55,289 bases of DNA from Cytophagales bacterium (GTDB lineage: Bacteria > Bacteroidota > Bacteroidia > Cytophagales > Cyclobacteriaceae): NCBI GenBank assembly GCA_013298505.1, contig JAAFHY010000013.1:1-55289 (forward strand), given 5' to 3'. This document shows, piece by piece, positions 27,057-35,604 of this stretch. A model generated the notes under the pieces. That model saw nothing but the letters and a program-made list of their open reading frames with translations, made no database searches and was not told the origin of the DNA. Both the position numbers and the translations under genes were made by a program. Each line of letters begins with the position of its first letter. The stretch's first letter is position 1.

Positions 27057-27130
27057 AATTCAAAATTCAAGATTCAAAACTCATTCCAGCTCCAAATTTT
27101 GAATTTTGAATCCAAAATTTGGAATTCTGT
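27057..27130. repeat. AATTCAAAATT-type imperfect intergenic repeat
   Basis: The gap between permeases C and B is made of words such as AATTCAAAATTCAAGATTC and AAATTTTGAATTTTGAATCC. Similar AT-rich stretches lie at 21803-21842 and 40531-40552. No gene is present. Confidence 0.45.
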
Positions 27131-29479
27131 TTACTCGCTTCTCAAACTATCCACTGGATTACTCACAGCCGCTTTGATTGCTTGTGAGCTTACCGTAATA
27201 AATGACAATACAAAAGCACTTCCGGCTGCTAACAACGCAAACCACCAAGGAATTTCTACTTTATACGAGAACTGTTGAAGCCAATCGTTCAAATACCACC
27301 AAGCCAATGGTAATGCAAAGGCAACTCCAACCAAAACTAGCATCAAAAAGTCTTTAGAGAGTAGCACGAAAATGTTTTGGATGCTCGCCCCCAGAATTTT
27401 ACGGATGCCAATTTCTTTAGTTCGTGTTTCGGCCGTGAAGGTGATCAATCCAAATAATCCTAAACAAGCGATGACGATAGCGATTGCCGTGAAGGCACTG
27501 AAAATGGTGGAGAGCCTATCTTCCGATTTGTACAGTTGGTCAAAGGCGTCATCCAAAAAATAATACTCAAACGGGCGCTTGCCTTCATATTTTTTGAATA
27601 CGGCCTGAACGGCCGCTACTTTATCCGTCAAATCTGCTTTAGGGTCAAGTCGCAAGTAAAGCGCGTATCCATATCTTGTAAGCGAAGTGGCTGTATCTGC
27701 TTTAACTGACATCACCATGCCATCTATTTTTTCGCGAAGCGATCCGTACGCAAAGTTTTTCACGATTCCGTTGATTGGTTGATCATTGAACTTTATTCCT
27801 ACATCCGACTTGGTGATTTTCAATTTTTCTAAGGCCGCCTCGTTGACAATAAAGCCAGGCCTGGCTAACGTGTCGGGTTTTTCAATCCATTCCATACCCA
27901 ATGTTGAAATGAAGTTCTCGTCAATCGACATATCTAAGATGAAAACATCTTCTTGCGTGGTGGGTGTCTTTGCAAAGAATGCATTGTGCCCAGTAGTGTA
28001 TAGCGGCATAGATGCAGCCGCTACTTCTTTGACGCCACTTAAATTTCGTAGGTCATTTTTCAATGCAACATAATGTGCCTGACTTTCTCCGTCCAAGCTT
28101 ACCACCATTACCTGCTCTTTATTTAGGCCAATTTTTTGATTGCGTAGAAAAGTAAGTTGGTGTTGGATGCCCAGCGTGATGAGAACCAAGGCGATGGAGG
28201 CAGTGAATTGAGTAATCGTTAAGCCCTTACGAATCCACACATTGCTAGTTGAGGTTTTGCTTCCTCGTCCTTTTAAAACTTCTGCAGGCTTAAATTTTGA
28301 AAGAATGAGGGAAGGATAACTTCCCGCAATAACGATGCAGCCAATAAACAAAATCACTACTACCGACAAAAACCAAGAGCTTACCAAAAATGATTTATCG
28401 ATTTGGATTTGAAGGATGTTTAGGAAGACGGGTAAGAAAAACTCTAAGAGTACCCATGCCAACCCGAAAGCAATGCCCGTCATGATGGCCGATTCAAAGT
28501 AGAATTGAAAGGCTAGGTTTACAGCTTTTGCTCCAATTACTTTTCTCACACCCACTTCCTTTCCACGTAAAGTAGCTCGCGCAGTAGTTAAGTTCATATA
28601 GTTAATGAGTGCCAAAGCGAGTATAATCAGCGCGACAGCCATAAACAAAAACAAGTATTGTTGATTGGATGAGTCTCGGAAATTATTTCCCAAGTGCGTA
28701 TCCACAAATTTTTCCAACCCATATTTTTCATCTACCGAAGTCTTGGCAAAACCTGCTATGGATGATATTATTTTTGGAATGGCTGTTTCATTTTTGATTA
28801 ATACGTAAGTCGGAATAGAACCTAGGCTGGCAACTTGGTGTTCATACTGATTTTTTTCACTTGGTATTACGCCCAGCGTTGAGAATGAGATTACGAAATC
28901 AAGTTGAAAGGTGGAGTTGGTAGGGAAATCTTTGGCCACACCAACAATCTCTAGTGTATAGCTTTTGTTGTAGGTAATGGTTTTTCCAATGACATCGGCA
29001 GAGCCAAAGTATTTTAAGGCCATACTTTCTGTAATGATTGCGGTGCTTGGCCGCGAAAGACTTTTATAATTCCCTTGCTTGACGGGAAATGAGAATACTG
29101 AAAAGAAGGAAGTGTCGCAAAAGGCTATCTGGTTTTCAAAGTTGATGTGGTTCTGGTCAGATTGAATCAATGCTCGTTCTGCATTGCGCACGCGCACAAA
29201 GTTTTCCACATCGGGATTGTTGTCTTTCAAGATAGGTCCAAACGGTACGGACATAGCCGTGGTTTGAATCTCTTGCCCGCCATAATTTATCTTACAAAGC
29301 ACACGATACACATTGTTGGCATTGGTGTGAAACCGGTCATAGCTGTACTCGTGCGAAACGTACAGAAAGATAATGAGACTGACAGATATGCCCACTGAAA
29401 GTCCGAAGATGTTAATCAACGAATAGGTGCTGTTCTTAATCAAAGAACGGAAGGCAATTTTTAGGTAACTCTTTAACAT
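27131..29479 (-). CDS. Permease C: tandem-FtsX ABC transporter permease
   Basis: The protein has 782 residues from ATG 29479 (MLKSYLKIAFRSL); the frame is open further upstream, but that part is not homologous to the other paralogues. FtsX motifs are KEVGVRKVIGAKAVNLAFQF and KEIGIRKILGASIQNIFVLL, and the tail is NPVDSLRSE. Its promoter region is shared with the divergent DUF433/DUF5615 pair (90 nt between starts) and contains an 8-bp inverted repeat. Confidence 0.9.
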   Translation of the reverse strand: MLKSYLKIAFRSLIKNSTYSLINIFGLSVGISVSLIIFLYVSHEYSYDRFHTNANNVYRVLCKINYGGQEIQTTAMSVPFGPILKDNNPDVENFVRVRNAERALIQSDQNHINFENQIAFCDTSFFSVFSFPVKQGNYKSLSRPSTAIITESMALKYFGSADVIGKTITYNKSYTLEIVGVAKDFPTNSTFQLDFVISFSTLGVIPSEKNQYEHQVASLGSIPTYVLIKNETAIPKIISSIAGFAKTSVDEKYGLEKFVDTHLGNNFRDSSNQQYLFLFMAVALIILALALINYMNLTTARATLRGKEVGVRKVIGAKAVNLAFQFYFESAIMTGIAFGLAWVLLEFFLPVFLNILQIQIDKSFLVSSWFLSVVVILFIGCIVIAGSYPSLILSKFKPAEVLKGRGSKTSTSNVWIRKGLTITQFTASIALVLITLGIQHQLTFLRNQKIGLNKEQVMVVSLDGESQAHYVALKNDLRNLSGVKEVAAASMPLYTTGHNAFFAKTPTTQEDVFILDMSIDENFISTLGMEWIEKPDTLARPGFIVNEAALEKLKITKSDVGIKFNDQPINGIVKNFAYGSLREKIDGMVMSVKADTATSLTRYGYALYLRLDPKADLTDKVAAVQAVFKKYEGKRPFEYYFLDDAFDQLYKSEDRLSTIFSAFTAIAIVIACLGLFGLITFTAETRTKEIGIRKILGASIQNIFVLLSKDFLMLVLVGVAFALPLAWWYLNDWLQQFSYKVEIPWWFALLAAGSAFVLSFITVSSQAIKAAVSNPVDSLRSE

Positions 29480-29515
29480 ATTTTTATCATTAAGGATTTG
29501 AAATTGGTAAGAGTT

Positions 29516-29546
29516 GATAGTACATACTGACAATTCGTGTACTATC
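29516..29546. promoter_or_regulatory. Candidate operator: GATAGTAC inverted repeat
   Basis: GATAGTAC (29516-29523) and GTACTATC (29539-29546) form a perfect inverted repeat with 15 nt between them, so half-site centres are 23 nt apart, about two helical turns. It lies in the shared promoter region of permease C and the DUF433/DUF5615 pair, a typical place for an autoregulatory antitoxin operator. Confidence 0.5.
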
Positions 29547-29568
29547 GTTTAGTTTTTTAAATTTGTAT

Positions 29569-29811
29569 ATGGAAGAAAGCAAATTGATTGAACGTATAAC
29601 TGTTAACCCATCAATTTTTGGAGGCAAACCGATTATTCGAGGGAAACGATTGGCAGTTGAACATGTGCTAGGAATGCTAGCAGCAGGCGATACGGCCGAG
29701 ACTATTCTCGCAGGGTATGATTGGATGGAACCCCAAGATATACAAGCTTGTTTGCTGTATGCCCACAGAATGGTGAGCCACGAACGAATTGAATTGGTTA
29801 CAACTTTATGA
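29569..29811 (+). CDS. DUF433 antitoxin-like protein
   Basis: The protein has 80 residues from ATG 29569 (a TTG at 29563 adds two). It reads ERITVNPSIFGGKPIIRGKR followed by LAVEHVLGMLAAGDT and AETILAGYDWMEPQDIQACLLYA, the full DUF433 winged-helix-like pattern. DUF433 proteins are commonly paired with DUF5615 PIN-like proteins as antitoxins and may bind DNA. Its stop overlaps the next start as ATGA, so the two are translated together. It lies on the plus strand among minus-strand permeases. Confidence 0.88.
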   Translation: MEESKLIERITVNPSIFGGKPIIRGKRLAVEHVLGMLAAGDTAETILAGYDWMEPQDIQACLLYAHRMVSHERIELVTTL

Positions 29812-30155
29812 GAGTTTTGTTGGACAGTTGCATCTGGGGTGGAGCTAAGAAGGACCTCGATGCCGCTGGTTTTGATGTGGTTTGGGTTGGCGATTTTTTG
29901 AAAGACCCAGGTGACGAGTCTATCATGCAACTTTCTTGTGAACAGAAAAGAATCATTGTTACTCAAGACAAAGACTTTGGGGAACTGGCCATATTCCGTG
30001 AAGTTCCTCATTTTGGAATCATAAGACTTGTCAATTTTCGTGCTGGTGAACATGGTTCTACTGTTATCAGAACTCTTAATTTATATAAGAGCGAAATCAT
30101 TCAAAAAGCAATCATAACCGTTACCAATAATAGAGTGAGGGTCAGGTTGCCTTAG
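29808..30155 (+). CDS. DUF5615 PIN-like toxin candidate
   Basis: This 115-residue protein has the DUF5615 (Mut7-C/PIN-like) pattern: Asp6 (MRVLLDSC), Asp36/Glu37 (DPGDESIM), and Asp54/Asp56 (VTQDKDFGEL), consistent with a metal-dependent RNase site. The more common DENL near the N-terminus is replaced by DSCIWGG. It starts inside the DUF433 stop. It ends 19 nt before the permease D stop on the other strand. Nuclease activity is inferred from the family. Confidence 0.85.
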   Translation: MRVLLDSCIWGGAKKDLDAAGFDVVWVGDFLKDPGDESIMQLSCEQKRIIVTQDKDFGELAIFREVPHFGIIRLVNFRAGEHGSTVIRTLNLYKSEIIQKAIITVTNNRVRVRLP

Positions 30156-30173
30156 CTGACCATCGAAATTTTT

Positions 30174-32540
30174 CTATTCACTTCTCAAACTCTTTGAAGG
30201 ATTAGCTGCTGCTGCCCGCAATGCTTGTGTACTGACAATGACAAGTGTTACAATTAATGTGACCAATCCCGTTAAGGGTAATATCCACCAAGCGATAGTA
30301 GTTCGGTAGTTGTATTGACTTAAGTATTGGTTCATGACCCACCACGACAGCGGTGCGGCCAACACAAAACTGATGATGACTAATTTTGTAAAGTCTTTTG
30401 AAATCAATTGCACAATGCTGCTCGTGCTGGCGCCCATCACTTTGCGGATGCCAATCTCTTTGGTGCGTTGTTCGGCCGTAAAAGTGGCCAATCCAAAAAG
30501 CCCTAAGCTGGTGATGAATAAAGTGAGAAAGGCAAACACCGTTGCCAGTGTGCTCACCAAATTAATGGATTTGTATTTAGATGCAAAATCATCATCTACA
30601 AATTCATATACGAAAGGATAGGAGGGGCTTAGTTTTTTAAACACACTCTCCACTTGGGCAATCGACTCTTTCGTATTTTTTGTTTTGGCCAATCGCAAGG
30701 TTACATAATTGCGATAGCCGTTGTCTAGCATAAAGAAACCTGGACGAACTTCGCTAAAAGGTGAGTCCATAATCACATCATCTATGATTCCTACGATGCT
30801 CCATTTTCTACTCCACATGGTGATTTCAAGCCCGATAGGTTTTTCAACCCCCATCACAGCCAAGCCTGCTTTGTTGATAATCATGGCGCTACTATCGCTC
30901 TTAAATTCTTCTGAAAAATCTCTTCCTTCCAACATTTTTATTCCCATCGTCTTAGCGTAATCGTAGCTGACTTGTACCCGCGAAAACAGAACCGTTTGAT
31001 CTGCCGGTTTGCCGGGCCACTCCAAGGTATTATTTCCGTAAATGGCTGTAACAGGACTGCTGCTGCTGGTCATGCTGGTAATAACACCCGTGGATAATAG
31101 TTCTCGTTTGATCGCATCAAAATTTTTTGTCAGCTCATCATTGCCTTGTATGTTAATAAGGTTTTCCTTGTCATAACCTATAAATCGGTCTTTCACATGG
31201 CCAATTTGCTTGTAGATGACAATCGTTCCGAAAATGAGTATCACTGAAAAAAAGAATTGCAGCACCACTAACACTTGGCGCGGAGTGGCTGCCCCACGGC
31301 CAACCTTTGCGTTTCCTTTCAAAACGGTAACTGGATTAAAAGAAGATAAGTAAAACGCAGGATAGCTTCCGGCCAAAAATCCTGTAATCGCTATGACGAG
31401 AATCGCTACAAGCCATACCCATGGAGAAGAATAATTGATGAATAGCTTTTTGTCAACCAATAAATTGTAAGAGGGTAGCAGTACCTCGACCAAAACAATG
31501 GCTACTACAAAAGCGAGCGCGGCAATTAAAATTGATTCGCCAATAAACTGGCCAATTAACTCTTTTCTTAACGAGCCAACTGTTTTACGAATGCCTACTT
31601 CGCGCGCTCTGCGTTCGCTACGGGCTGTAGCGAGATTCATGAAGTTGATGCACGCAATTAAAAGTACTAGGGCGGCAACTAATGAAAAATACCGAACGAA
31701 CTCAATCATACCCCCGCTCTGCACTCCATTTTCAAACTCTGAGCGTAAGTGCCAATCTTTCATGGGTAATGCAAATAGCTCACGCTTAAAGCCATCGTCT
31801 TTGTTTTGAGTTTTTGGCAAGTCTACTATGGCTTTGTTGATGTCTTCAAACGAAGCACCTTCTTGAAGCTCTATGTAAACGGGATACGATTCATTATCCC
31901 AATTATCTCGGTCGCGCTTCGCCCAATCTTGCTCTCCATAAATCGCCCACGAGGCTAAGTATTGAAACTTAAATGTTGAATTGGTAGGTAAATCTTTTAA
32001 CACACCGGTCACTTTCAACTCAGTGTCATTTTCCAATTTCACCAACTGATTGATAGGGTCAGCATCGCCAAATAATGATTTAGCAAGCGACTGGGTGATA
32101 ACAATGGAACGAGGTGCATCCAACACATTTTCGGCTGAGCCTTTGAGCAATGGAAATTGAAACATTTCTAAAAACTCTGGACTCACCATGTGACCGATTT
32201 GATACACCTTTTTTTCGCCAACCGATAACAAAGAATTGTTCTGCCAATAAGCAATGCACGAATTCTTGATACGCGCATCAAATGTTTTTAGAAATTCGTA
32301 AGGGCCGAGCGGAACTGCTTGTGAGCTACTGATATTGTCAGAGAAAAAATTATTGATATACAACCGACCAAGTTGTTCATTGTTTTTGTGGAAGCGGTCG
32401 TAGGTCACTTCTTCCCACACCCAAAGAAGAATCAGCAAGCTGCACGCAATGCCAATGGCCAAGCCACCGATGTTGATGAAGGAGTAAACCGAATTTCGAG
32501 TGAGGTTTCGAAAGGCAACTTTTAGGTAATTGCGAAACAT
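30174..32540 (-). CDS. Permease D: tandem-FtsX ABC transporter permease with sigma-54-like promoter
   Basis: The protein has 788 residues and starts MFRNYLKVAFRNLTRNSVYS. FtsX motifs are REVGIRKTVGSLRKELIGQF and KEIGIRKVMGASTSSIVQLI; the tail is NPSKSLRSE. With G and H it forms a subgroup that shares the NPSK tail, RSERRAREVG and a WPGKP motif in the second periplasmic domain. It is probably monocistronic, ending against the convergent toxin gene. A -24/-12 element and a three-box upstream element precede it. Confidence 0.9.
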   Translation of the reverse strand: MFRNYLKVAFRNLTRNSVYSFINIGGLAIGIACSLLILLWVWEEVTYDRFHKNNEQLGRLYINNFFSDNISSSQAVPLGPYEFLKTFDARIKNSCIAYWQNNSLLSVGEKKVYQIGHMVSPEFLEMFQFPLLKGSAENVLDAPRSIVITQSLAKSLFGDADPINQLVKLENDTELKVTGVLKDLPTNSTFKFQYLASWAIYGEQDWAKRDRDNWDNESYPVYIELQEGASFEDINKAIVDLPKTQNKDDGFKRELFALPMKDWHLRSEFENGVQSGGMIEFVRYFSLVAALVLLIACINFMNLATARSERRAREVGIRKTVGSLRKELIGQFIGESILIAALAFVVAIVLVEVLLPSYNLLVDKKLFINYSSPWVWLVAILVIAITGFLAGSYPAFYLSSFNPVTVLKGNAKVGRGAATPRQVLVVLQFFFSVILIFGTIVIYKQIGHVKDRFIGYDKENLINIQGNDELTKNFDAIKRELLSTGVITSMTSSSSPVTAIYGNNTLEWPGKPADQTVLFSRVQVSYDYAKTMGIKMLEGRDFSEEFKSDSSAMIINKAGLAVMGVEKPIGLEITMWSRKWSIVGIIDDVIMDSPFSEVRPGFFMLDNGYRNYVTLRLAKTKNTKESIAQVESVFKKLSPSYPFVYEFVDDDFASKYKSINLVSTLATVFAFLTLFITSLGLFGLATFTAEQRTKEIGIRKVMGASTSSIVQLISKDFTKLVIISFVLAAPLSWWVMNQYLSQYNYRTTIAWWILPLTGLVTLIVTLVIVSTQALRAAAANPSKSLRSE

Positions 32541-32563
32541 AGGTTGATGGTTTTCGCACGTAT

Positions 32564-32579
32564 TGCCAAGATTGTTCCA
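32564..32579 (-). promoter_or_regulatory. Sigma-54-like promoter of permease D
   Basis: The minus strand reads TGGAACAATCTTGGCA. This keeps the invariant GG (-25/-24) and GC (-13/-12) with the required 10-bp spacing between them, and fits TGGCACN5TTGCA with few changes. It ends 24 nt before the ATG. Confidence 0.55.
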
Positions 32580-32641
32580 GAATGAAAATTTGCTTATTTA
32601 AGCTGAAAAATAGCTTTTTTAATTGATTTAAAGTTCACTAT

Positions 32642-32671
32642 CGGTCTTTGCCGTCCGATTTCGGTCAGTCG
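32642..32671. promoter_or_regulatory. Three-box CGG/CCG upstream element of permease D
   Basis: The plus strand shows CGGTC, GTCCG and CGGTC boxes at 32642-32646, 32652-32656 and 32661-32665. The same three boxes occur at nearly the same positions (102 rather than 101 nt from the ATG) upstream of permease H; 18 of 30 positions agree. The distance suits an enhancer for a sigma-54 activator. Confidence 0.55.
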
Positions 32672-32688
32672 AATTAATTATTCCTTCG

Positions 32689-33624
32689 TCATTCAATGTG
32701 GTCGTGAATACCAATTTCTCTATAAAGTCTTAAGGAACAGTTTTTCTCTCGTTTCCAAATCCTTATTCCCTTGCCTGAACCTACTCCTGAATTGTCTGAT
32801 GTATGCCACTTTACATAAAACCTTGGATATTCAATGATAAAATTTCCACAGTCCTCAAAATATTCATTGTATATACTAATCGTGTCAATTTTTACTGGAT
32901 AGTTGTTGTATGCAATTAGATGCGTTCTAATATTTTTCATTCCAACTTTTGCAGAGTCTGCAAATGGCATAAAAACTCCATCATCCGTGAAAAATTCCGC
33001 TCTCAAATTTCCGTCTCTTGTCTGAACAGATTTCTCCATTAAGGCATTCAATGCTTTTAACTGAAAAGCAAGGTCATTGTTTTCGTTAGGTTGTTGTGGA
33101 AAATTATAGCTTGAGTGTTTTTTTGATATTTTCACTAATTGAAAAGTTGGGTTGTCAATATTTTGTAAGTAGCCAAATGATTCTGCTTTCAGTTTTAAAT
33201 CTCCATTTGATTGCACTATCCAAATATTCAAATATTTTCCATTCAAGGTAGTTTGCTTTCTATCAATATTTTGATAAGTCGTATTGTATGTACCGATTTC
33301 AACAATATTATTTTTAAGTCGTATCGTTTCCAAAATGGTCTTACTAAATGAAGTAGTTTGTCTCCTGTTAAGTATTTCTACATAATATTCTTTTATGGCT
33401 TCTGTTCCTTTCATTGTAGGTTGAAATTCAGGCATGCAAATAGCGTCTTTATCAAAGAGACTACTAATTATTTCCACTTTTTTGTCAATAAATGCTTTAG
33501 AGATTTGCTTATTTTTTTCTTCAATTTTGCTTTTATAATTATCAGAACTTTTTGATTGCCCAAAAATAGAATTGCCCATAAGGCCCAAAAGTGTCAAACA
33601 AATAAAGGTTCTAAAACTTTTCAT
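32689..33624 (-). CDS. Secreted tandem NTF2-like (SnoaL/DUF4440-type) protein
   Basis: The protein has 311 residues with a signal peptide (FICLTLLGLMGNSIFGQ). Residues about 30-150 (KNKQISKAFIDKKVEIISSL, then AICMPEFQPTMKGTEAIKEY) and about 185-311 (LKALNALMEKSVQTRDGNLR, then DDGVFMPFADSAKVG, NIRTHLI) are two NTF2-like domains. NTF2-like domains bind small ligands or are enzymes; no catalytic residues can be assigned. The gene looks more AT-rich than its neighbours and may be acquired. It lies between permease D and the galactose-binding-like protein. Confidence 0.75.
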   Translation of the reverse strand: MKSFRTFICLTLLGLMGNSIFGQSKSSDNYKSKIEEKNKQISKAFIDKKVEIISSLFDKDAICMPEFQPTMKGTEAIKEYYVEILNRRQTTSFSKTILETIRLKNNIVEIGTYNTTYQNIDRKQTTLNGKYLNIWIVQSNGDLKLKAESFGYLQNIDNPTFQLVKISKKHSSYNFPQQPNENNDLAFQLKALNALMEKSVQTRDGNLRAEFFTDDGVFMPFADSAKVGMKNIRTHLIAYNNYPVKIDTISIYNEYFEDCGNFIIEYPRFYVKWHTSDNSGVGSGKGIRIWKREKNCSLRLYREIGIHDHIE

Positions 33625-33738
33625 AATGTTTCATTTCTGATTACTGTCAACTGTGAAATTTTGACTTTCAACGTGATGTCGTTTAGATTTACTACTAACA
33701 ACGAAATTAGTGTAAGGCTAATCGGGTTTTTTCAACTT

Positions 33739-34737
33739 TTATTCATACTTCCAAAAAGAATCTGCATTGTAGTTTTTAAAATAGCGTTGATAAGCCGTGC
33801 GCGTAGTAATGCCGATGGGTCCTTCGTAGATTCCGCCCGTATTACCCATGTCTTCTACCAATATTTCAATCACGTTGGCGGCATCTTTTTTCAGCAATCC
33901 TTCGGGGATAGTGTACGCGCGCATTTTTTCAAATGAACGACTAGCTCCGTAGTCTTCACCATCGTTGGTTTTGCCAATGAGTTTTCCATTCAAATACGTT
34001 TTGTCAAAATCGTCAATCTTGCCGAGCATCAATACAATCTCTTCATCTTTTTCTAAAAAGTTTGCGGGTAGTGTAAACGTTTTTCTATACCATGCATAGC
34101 CATCGTATTTGTAATAACCTTGATGTTCCCAAGCGGAAGGCACCATCATTTTGGTCCACTCAGCGGAAGCATCCAATGGCTTTTCATTTCGTGTTTTCGC
34201 AAACTGCCAGAGGCCAGCTAAGTCTATAATCATCCTGCTTTTTGGTGAACGATAAATACCAATATCACCTTCAACAATTCCACCACCCCCCGTAGCATCA
34301 AATATGCGAACGGCAATTAAATTCTCACCCTGAAAATCAATTACGTCATTGGTCAATAGGTACCTTCGTTCGGTTTGATAGGCCGTCTTAAATTTTGGAG
34401 GCATGGATCCCGATACACCAACCAATTTTCCGTTTACATATACTTCATCGCAGTCGTCAATGTTTCCGAGGTTCAAGTAGTAAGACTCTTCTTTCAATAA
34501 CTTTGTCCCATCAAATTTTTGGCGATACCAAGCAAAGCCATCGTAGCCATTGAAACCTTCGTCTTCCCAATTGGATGGCACTTTGATTTGATCCCAATCG
34601 CTGTCATCGTATTTGGCATTTGACCAAGTCATTTTGTCGCCCACGCGAAACTTCCACTCTCCACCAAGCTTAATAACTTGCGTGGAAGCGGAGATTGAAA
34701 TTGTCAAAGCGATGAAGAGGTAGAGGAATTTTTTCAC
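33739..34737 (-). CDS. Secreted protein of two GH2-type galactose-binding-like domains
   Basis: The protein has 332 residues and a GTG start at 34737 with a signal peptide (KKFLYLFIALTISISASTQ). It contains two copies of a jelly-roll module as found at the N-terminus of GH2 beta-galactosidases: residues about 25-165 (GGEWKFRVGD, WDQIKVPSNWEDEGF, YDGFAWYRQKF, VYVNGKLVG) and about 175-315 (LAGLWQFAKTRN, VPSAWEHQGY, YDGYAWYRKTF, TYLNGKLIG). No catalytic barrel follows. Role: possible carbohydrate binding; catalytic activity is not expected. Confidence 0.8.
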   Translation of the reverse strand: MKKFLYLFIALTISISASTQVIKLGGEWKFRVGDKMTWSNAKYDDSDWDQIKVPSNWEDEGFNGYDGFAWYRQKFDGTKLLKEESYYLNLGNIDDCDEVYVNGKLVGVSGSMPPKFKTAYQTERRYLLTNDVIDFQGENLIAVRIFDATGGGGIVEGDIGIYRSPKSRMIIDLAGLWQFAKTRNEKPLDASAEWTKMMVPSAWEHQGYYKYDGYAWYRKTFTLPANFLEKDEEIVLMLGKIDDFDKTYLNGKLIGKTNDGEDYGASRSFEKMRAYTIPEGLLKKDAANVIEILVEDMGNTGGIYEGPIGITTRTAYQRYFKNYNADSFWKYE

Positions 34738-34827
34738 AGTTTACAAATTCGGTTTGAAGTTACAAAATGTTTGAGTGAAGGTGAACAACCTGACCAAAGA
34801 ATTGCCCACCTCCCCCAAACCTTCACC

Positions 34828-35229
34828 TTATCTTGATGCAACAGTTGGATAACTGTAGGTTGCTTTTTCTAGCTGTGCAATCCATTGACCTTCCTTGGGT
34901 GCTATTAGCTTGTAGGTAATGGCCATGTCATCGCTTTTGATTTCCATCCACACCGCATCGTATTGGTCGCGTTGGATTTTATATTTTTTGATGAACCCGC
35001 GGTTGAAGTTTTTGGCTTTGATTCTCTCAGAGCGGATAACGCCAGACTTATCCAAAAAACTTACCATCACTGCCTGGTTCGTGTCATAGCCGTAAATCAA
35101 CTTGACCGTATTTTTCTCCATGCCGGGTACTACCTTGATGGCAGGTTGCTCTTGCGCATGACTTTTTGAGATTGAAAAGACGCTGATAGCTGCTACCAAA
35201 ACGCCCGCTACTAAGATTCTTGTTTTCAT
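34828..35229 (-). CDS. Small secreted beta-rich protein
   Basis: The protein has 133 residues from ATG 35229 (an ATG at 35268 adds 13), with a signal peptide (ILVAGVLVAAISVFSISKSHA). The mature part resembles the beta-sandwich seen in Bacteroidota sorting-domain-like proteins (VKLIYGYDTNQAVMVSFLDK, SGVIRSERIKAKNFNRGFIKK). Function unknown. A CpxR-box-like direct repeat lies 172 nt upstream, so it may be a target of the adjacent two-component system. Confidence 0.65.
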   Translation of the reverse strand: MKTRILVAGVLVAAISVFSISKSHAQEQPAIKVVPGMEKNTVKLIYGYDTNQAVMVSFLDKSGVIRSERIKAKNFNRGFIKKYKIQRDQYDAVWMEIKSDDMAITYKLIAPKEGQWIAQLEKATYSYPTVASR

Positions 35230-35401
35230 ATAGTTTGTTTTTTGTGGTGTTGTTTTAATTTGTTTCATGTGTTAATAATCTATTTTTAATGGTCACATGG
35301 AATGGACTAATTAACATTTCCGGTAGGTGAAAACTTTTATTGCCATTTCACACTACAAATAACGGGAGGGTTGTGCGGTAAGATGTCACCGCGCGGTAAA
35401 C

Positions 35402-35420
35402 GATTGTAACAAGATGTAAC
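35402..35420. promoter_or_regulatory. CpxR-box-like direct repeat, copy 1
   Basis: GATTGTAAC-AAGA-TGTAAC gives GTAAC-N5-GTAAC with a 10-bp period, the geometry of OmpR/CpxR-type response-regulator sites (the E. coli box is GTAAA-N5-GTAAA). It lies upstream of the small secreted protein gene and downstream of the OmpR-type regulator gene. Confidence 0.45.
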
Positions 35421-35565
35421 GGGTTTTAAAAGCCACACGCCACAAGCTACAAGCCGCAGGCTGTGCGAAGTTCTCTCCGAAGTACTACCTCGAAATAGTT
35501 TTCAGAGCGTAACTAATTGGGCTTGCAATTTACCAGCAACATTCGAGGTAGGATTTTACAGATGA

Positions 35566-35591
35566 GCAGCTTGAGGCATGTGGCATGCAGC
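35566..35591 (+). repeat. 26-nt dispersed repeat, copy 2
   Basis: It matches 145-170 at 24 of 26 positions. It overlaps the right outer arm of the structured element 35439-35584. Confidence 0.55.
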
Positions 35592-35604
35592 TTGTAGCCA
35601 ATGG

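Larger units (their letters stand above)
35230..35604. other. 375-nt gene-free region with nested inverted repeats
   Basis: No gene is supported here. It contains the upstream region of the small secreted protein (minus), a GTAAC-N5-GTAAC direct repeat (35406-35420), and a structured element (35439-35584): outer imperfect arms 35439-35458 and 35565-35584 (15 of 20 pair) and inner perfect 10-bp arms 35485-35494 and 35542-35551. The right side holds the second copy of the 26-nt dispersed repeat. Confidence 0.6.

Noticed and set aside
29490-30053. 187-residue minus-strand frame opposite the DUF433/DUF5615 pair
   Set aside because: Both plus-strand genes match known families with overlapping ATGA; the antisense frame looks like a shadow.
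35266-35299. CATGTG/CACATG inverted repeat upstream of the small secreted gene
   Set aside because: Six-bp arms with a 22-nt gap in AT-rich sequence are easily due to chance.
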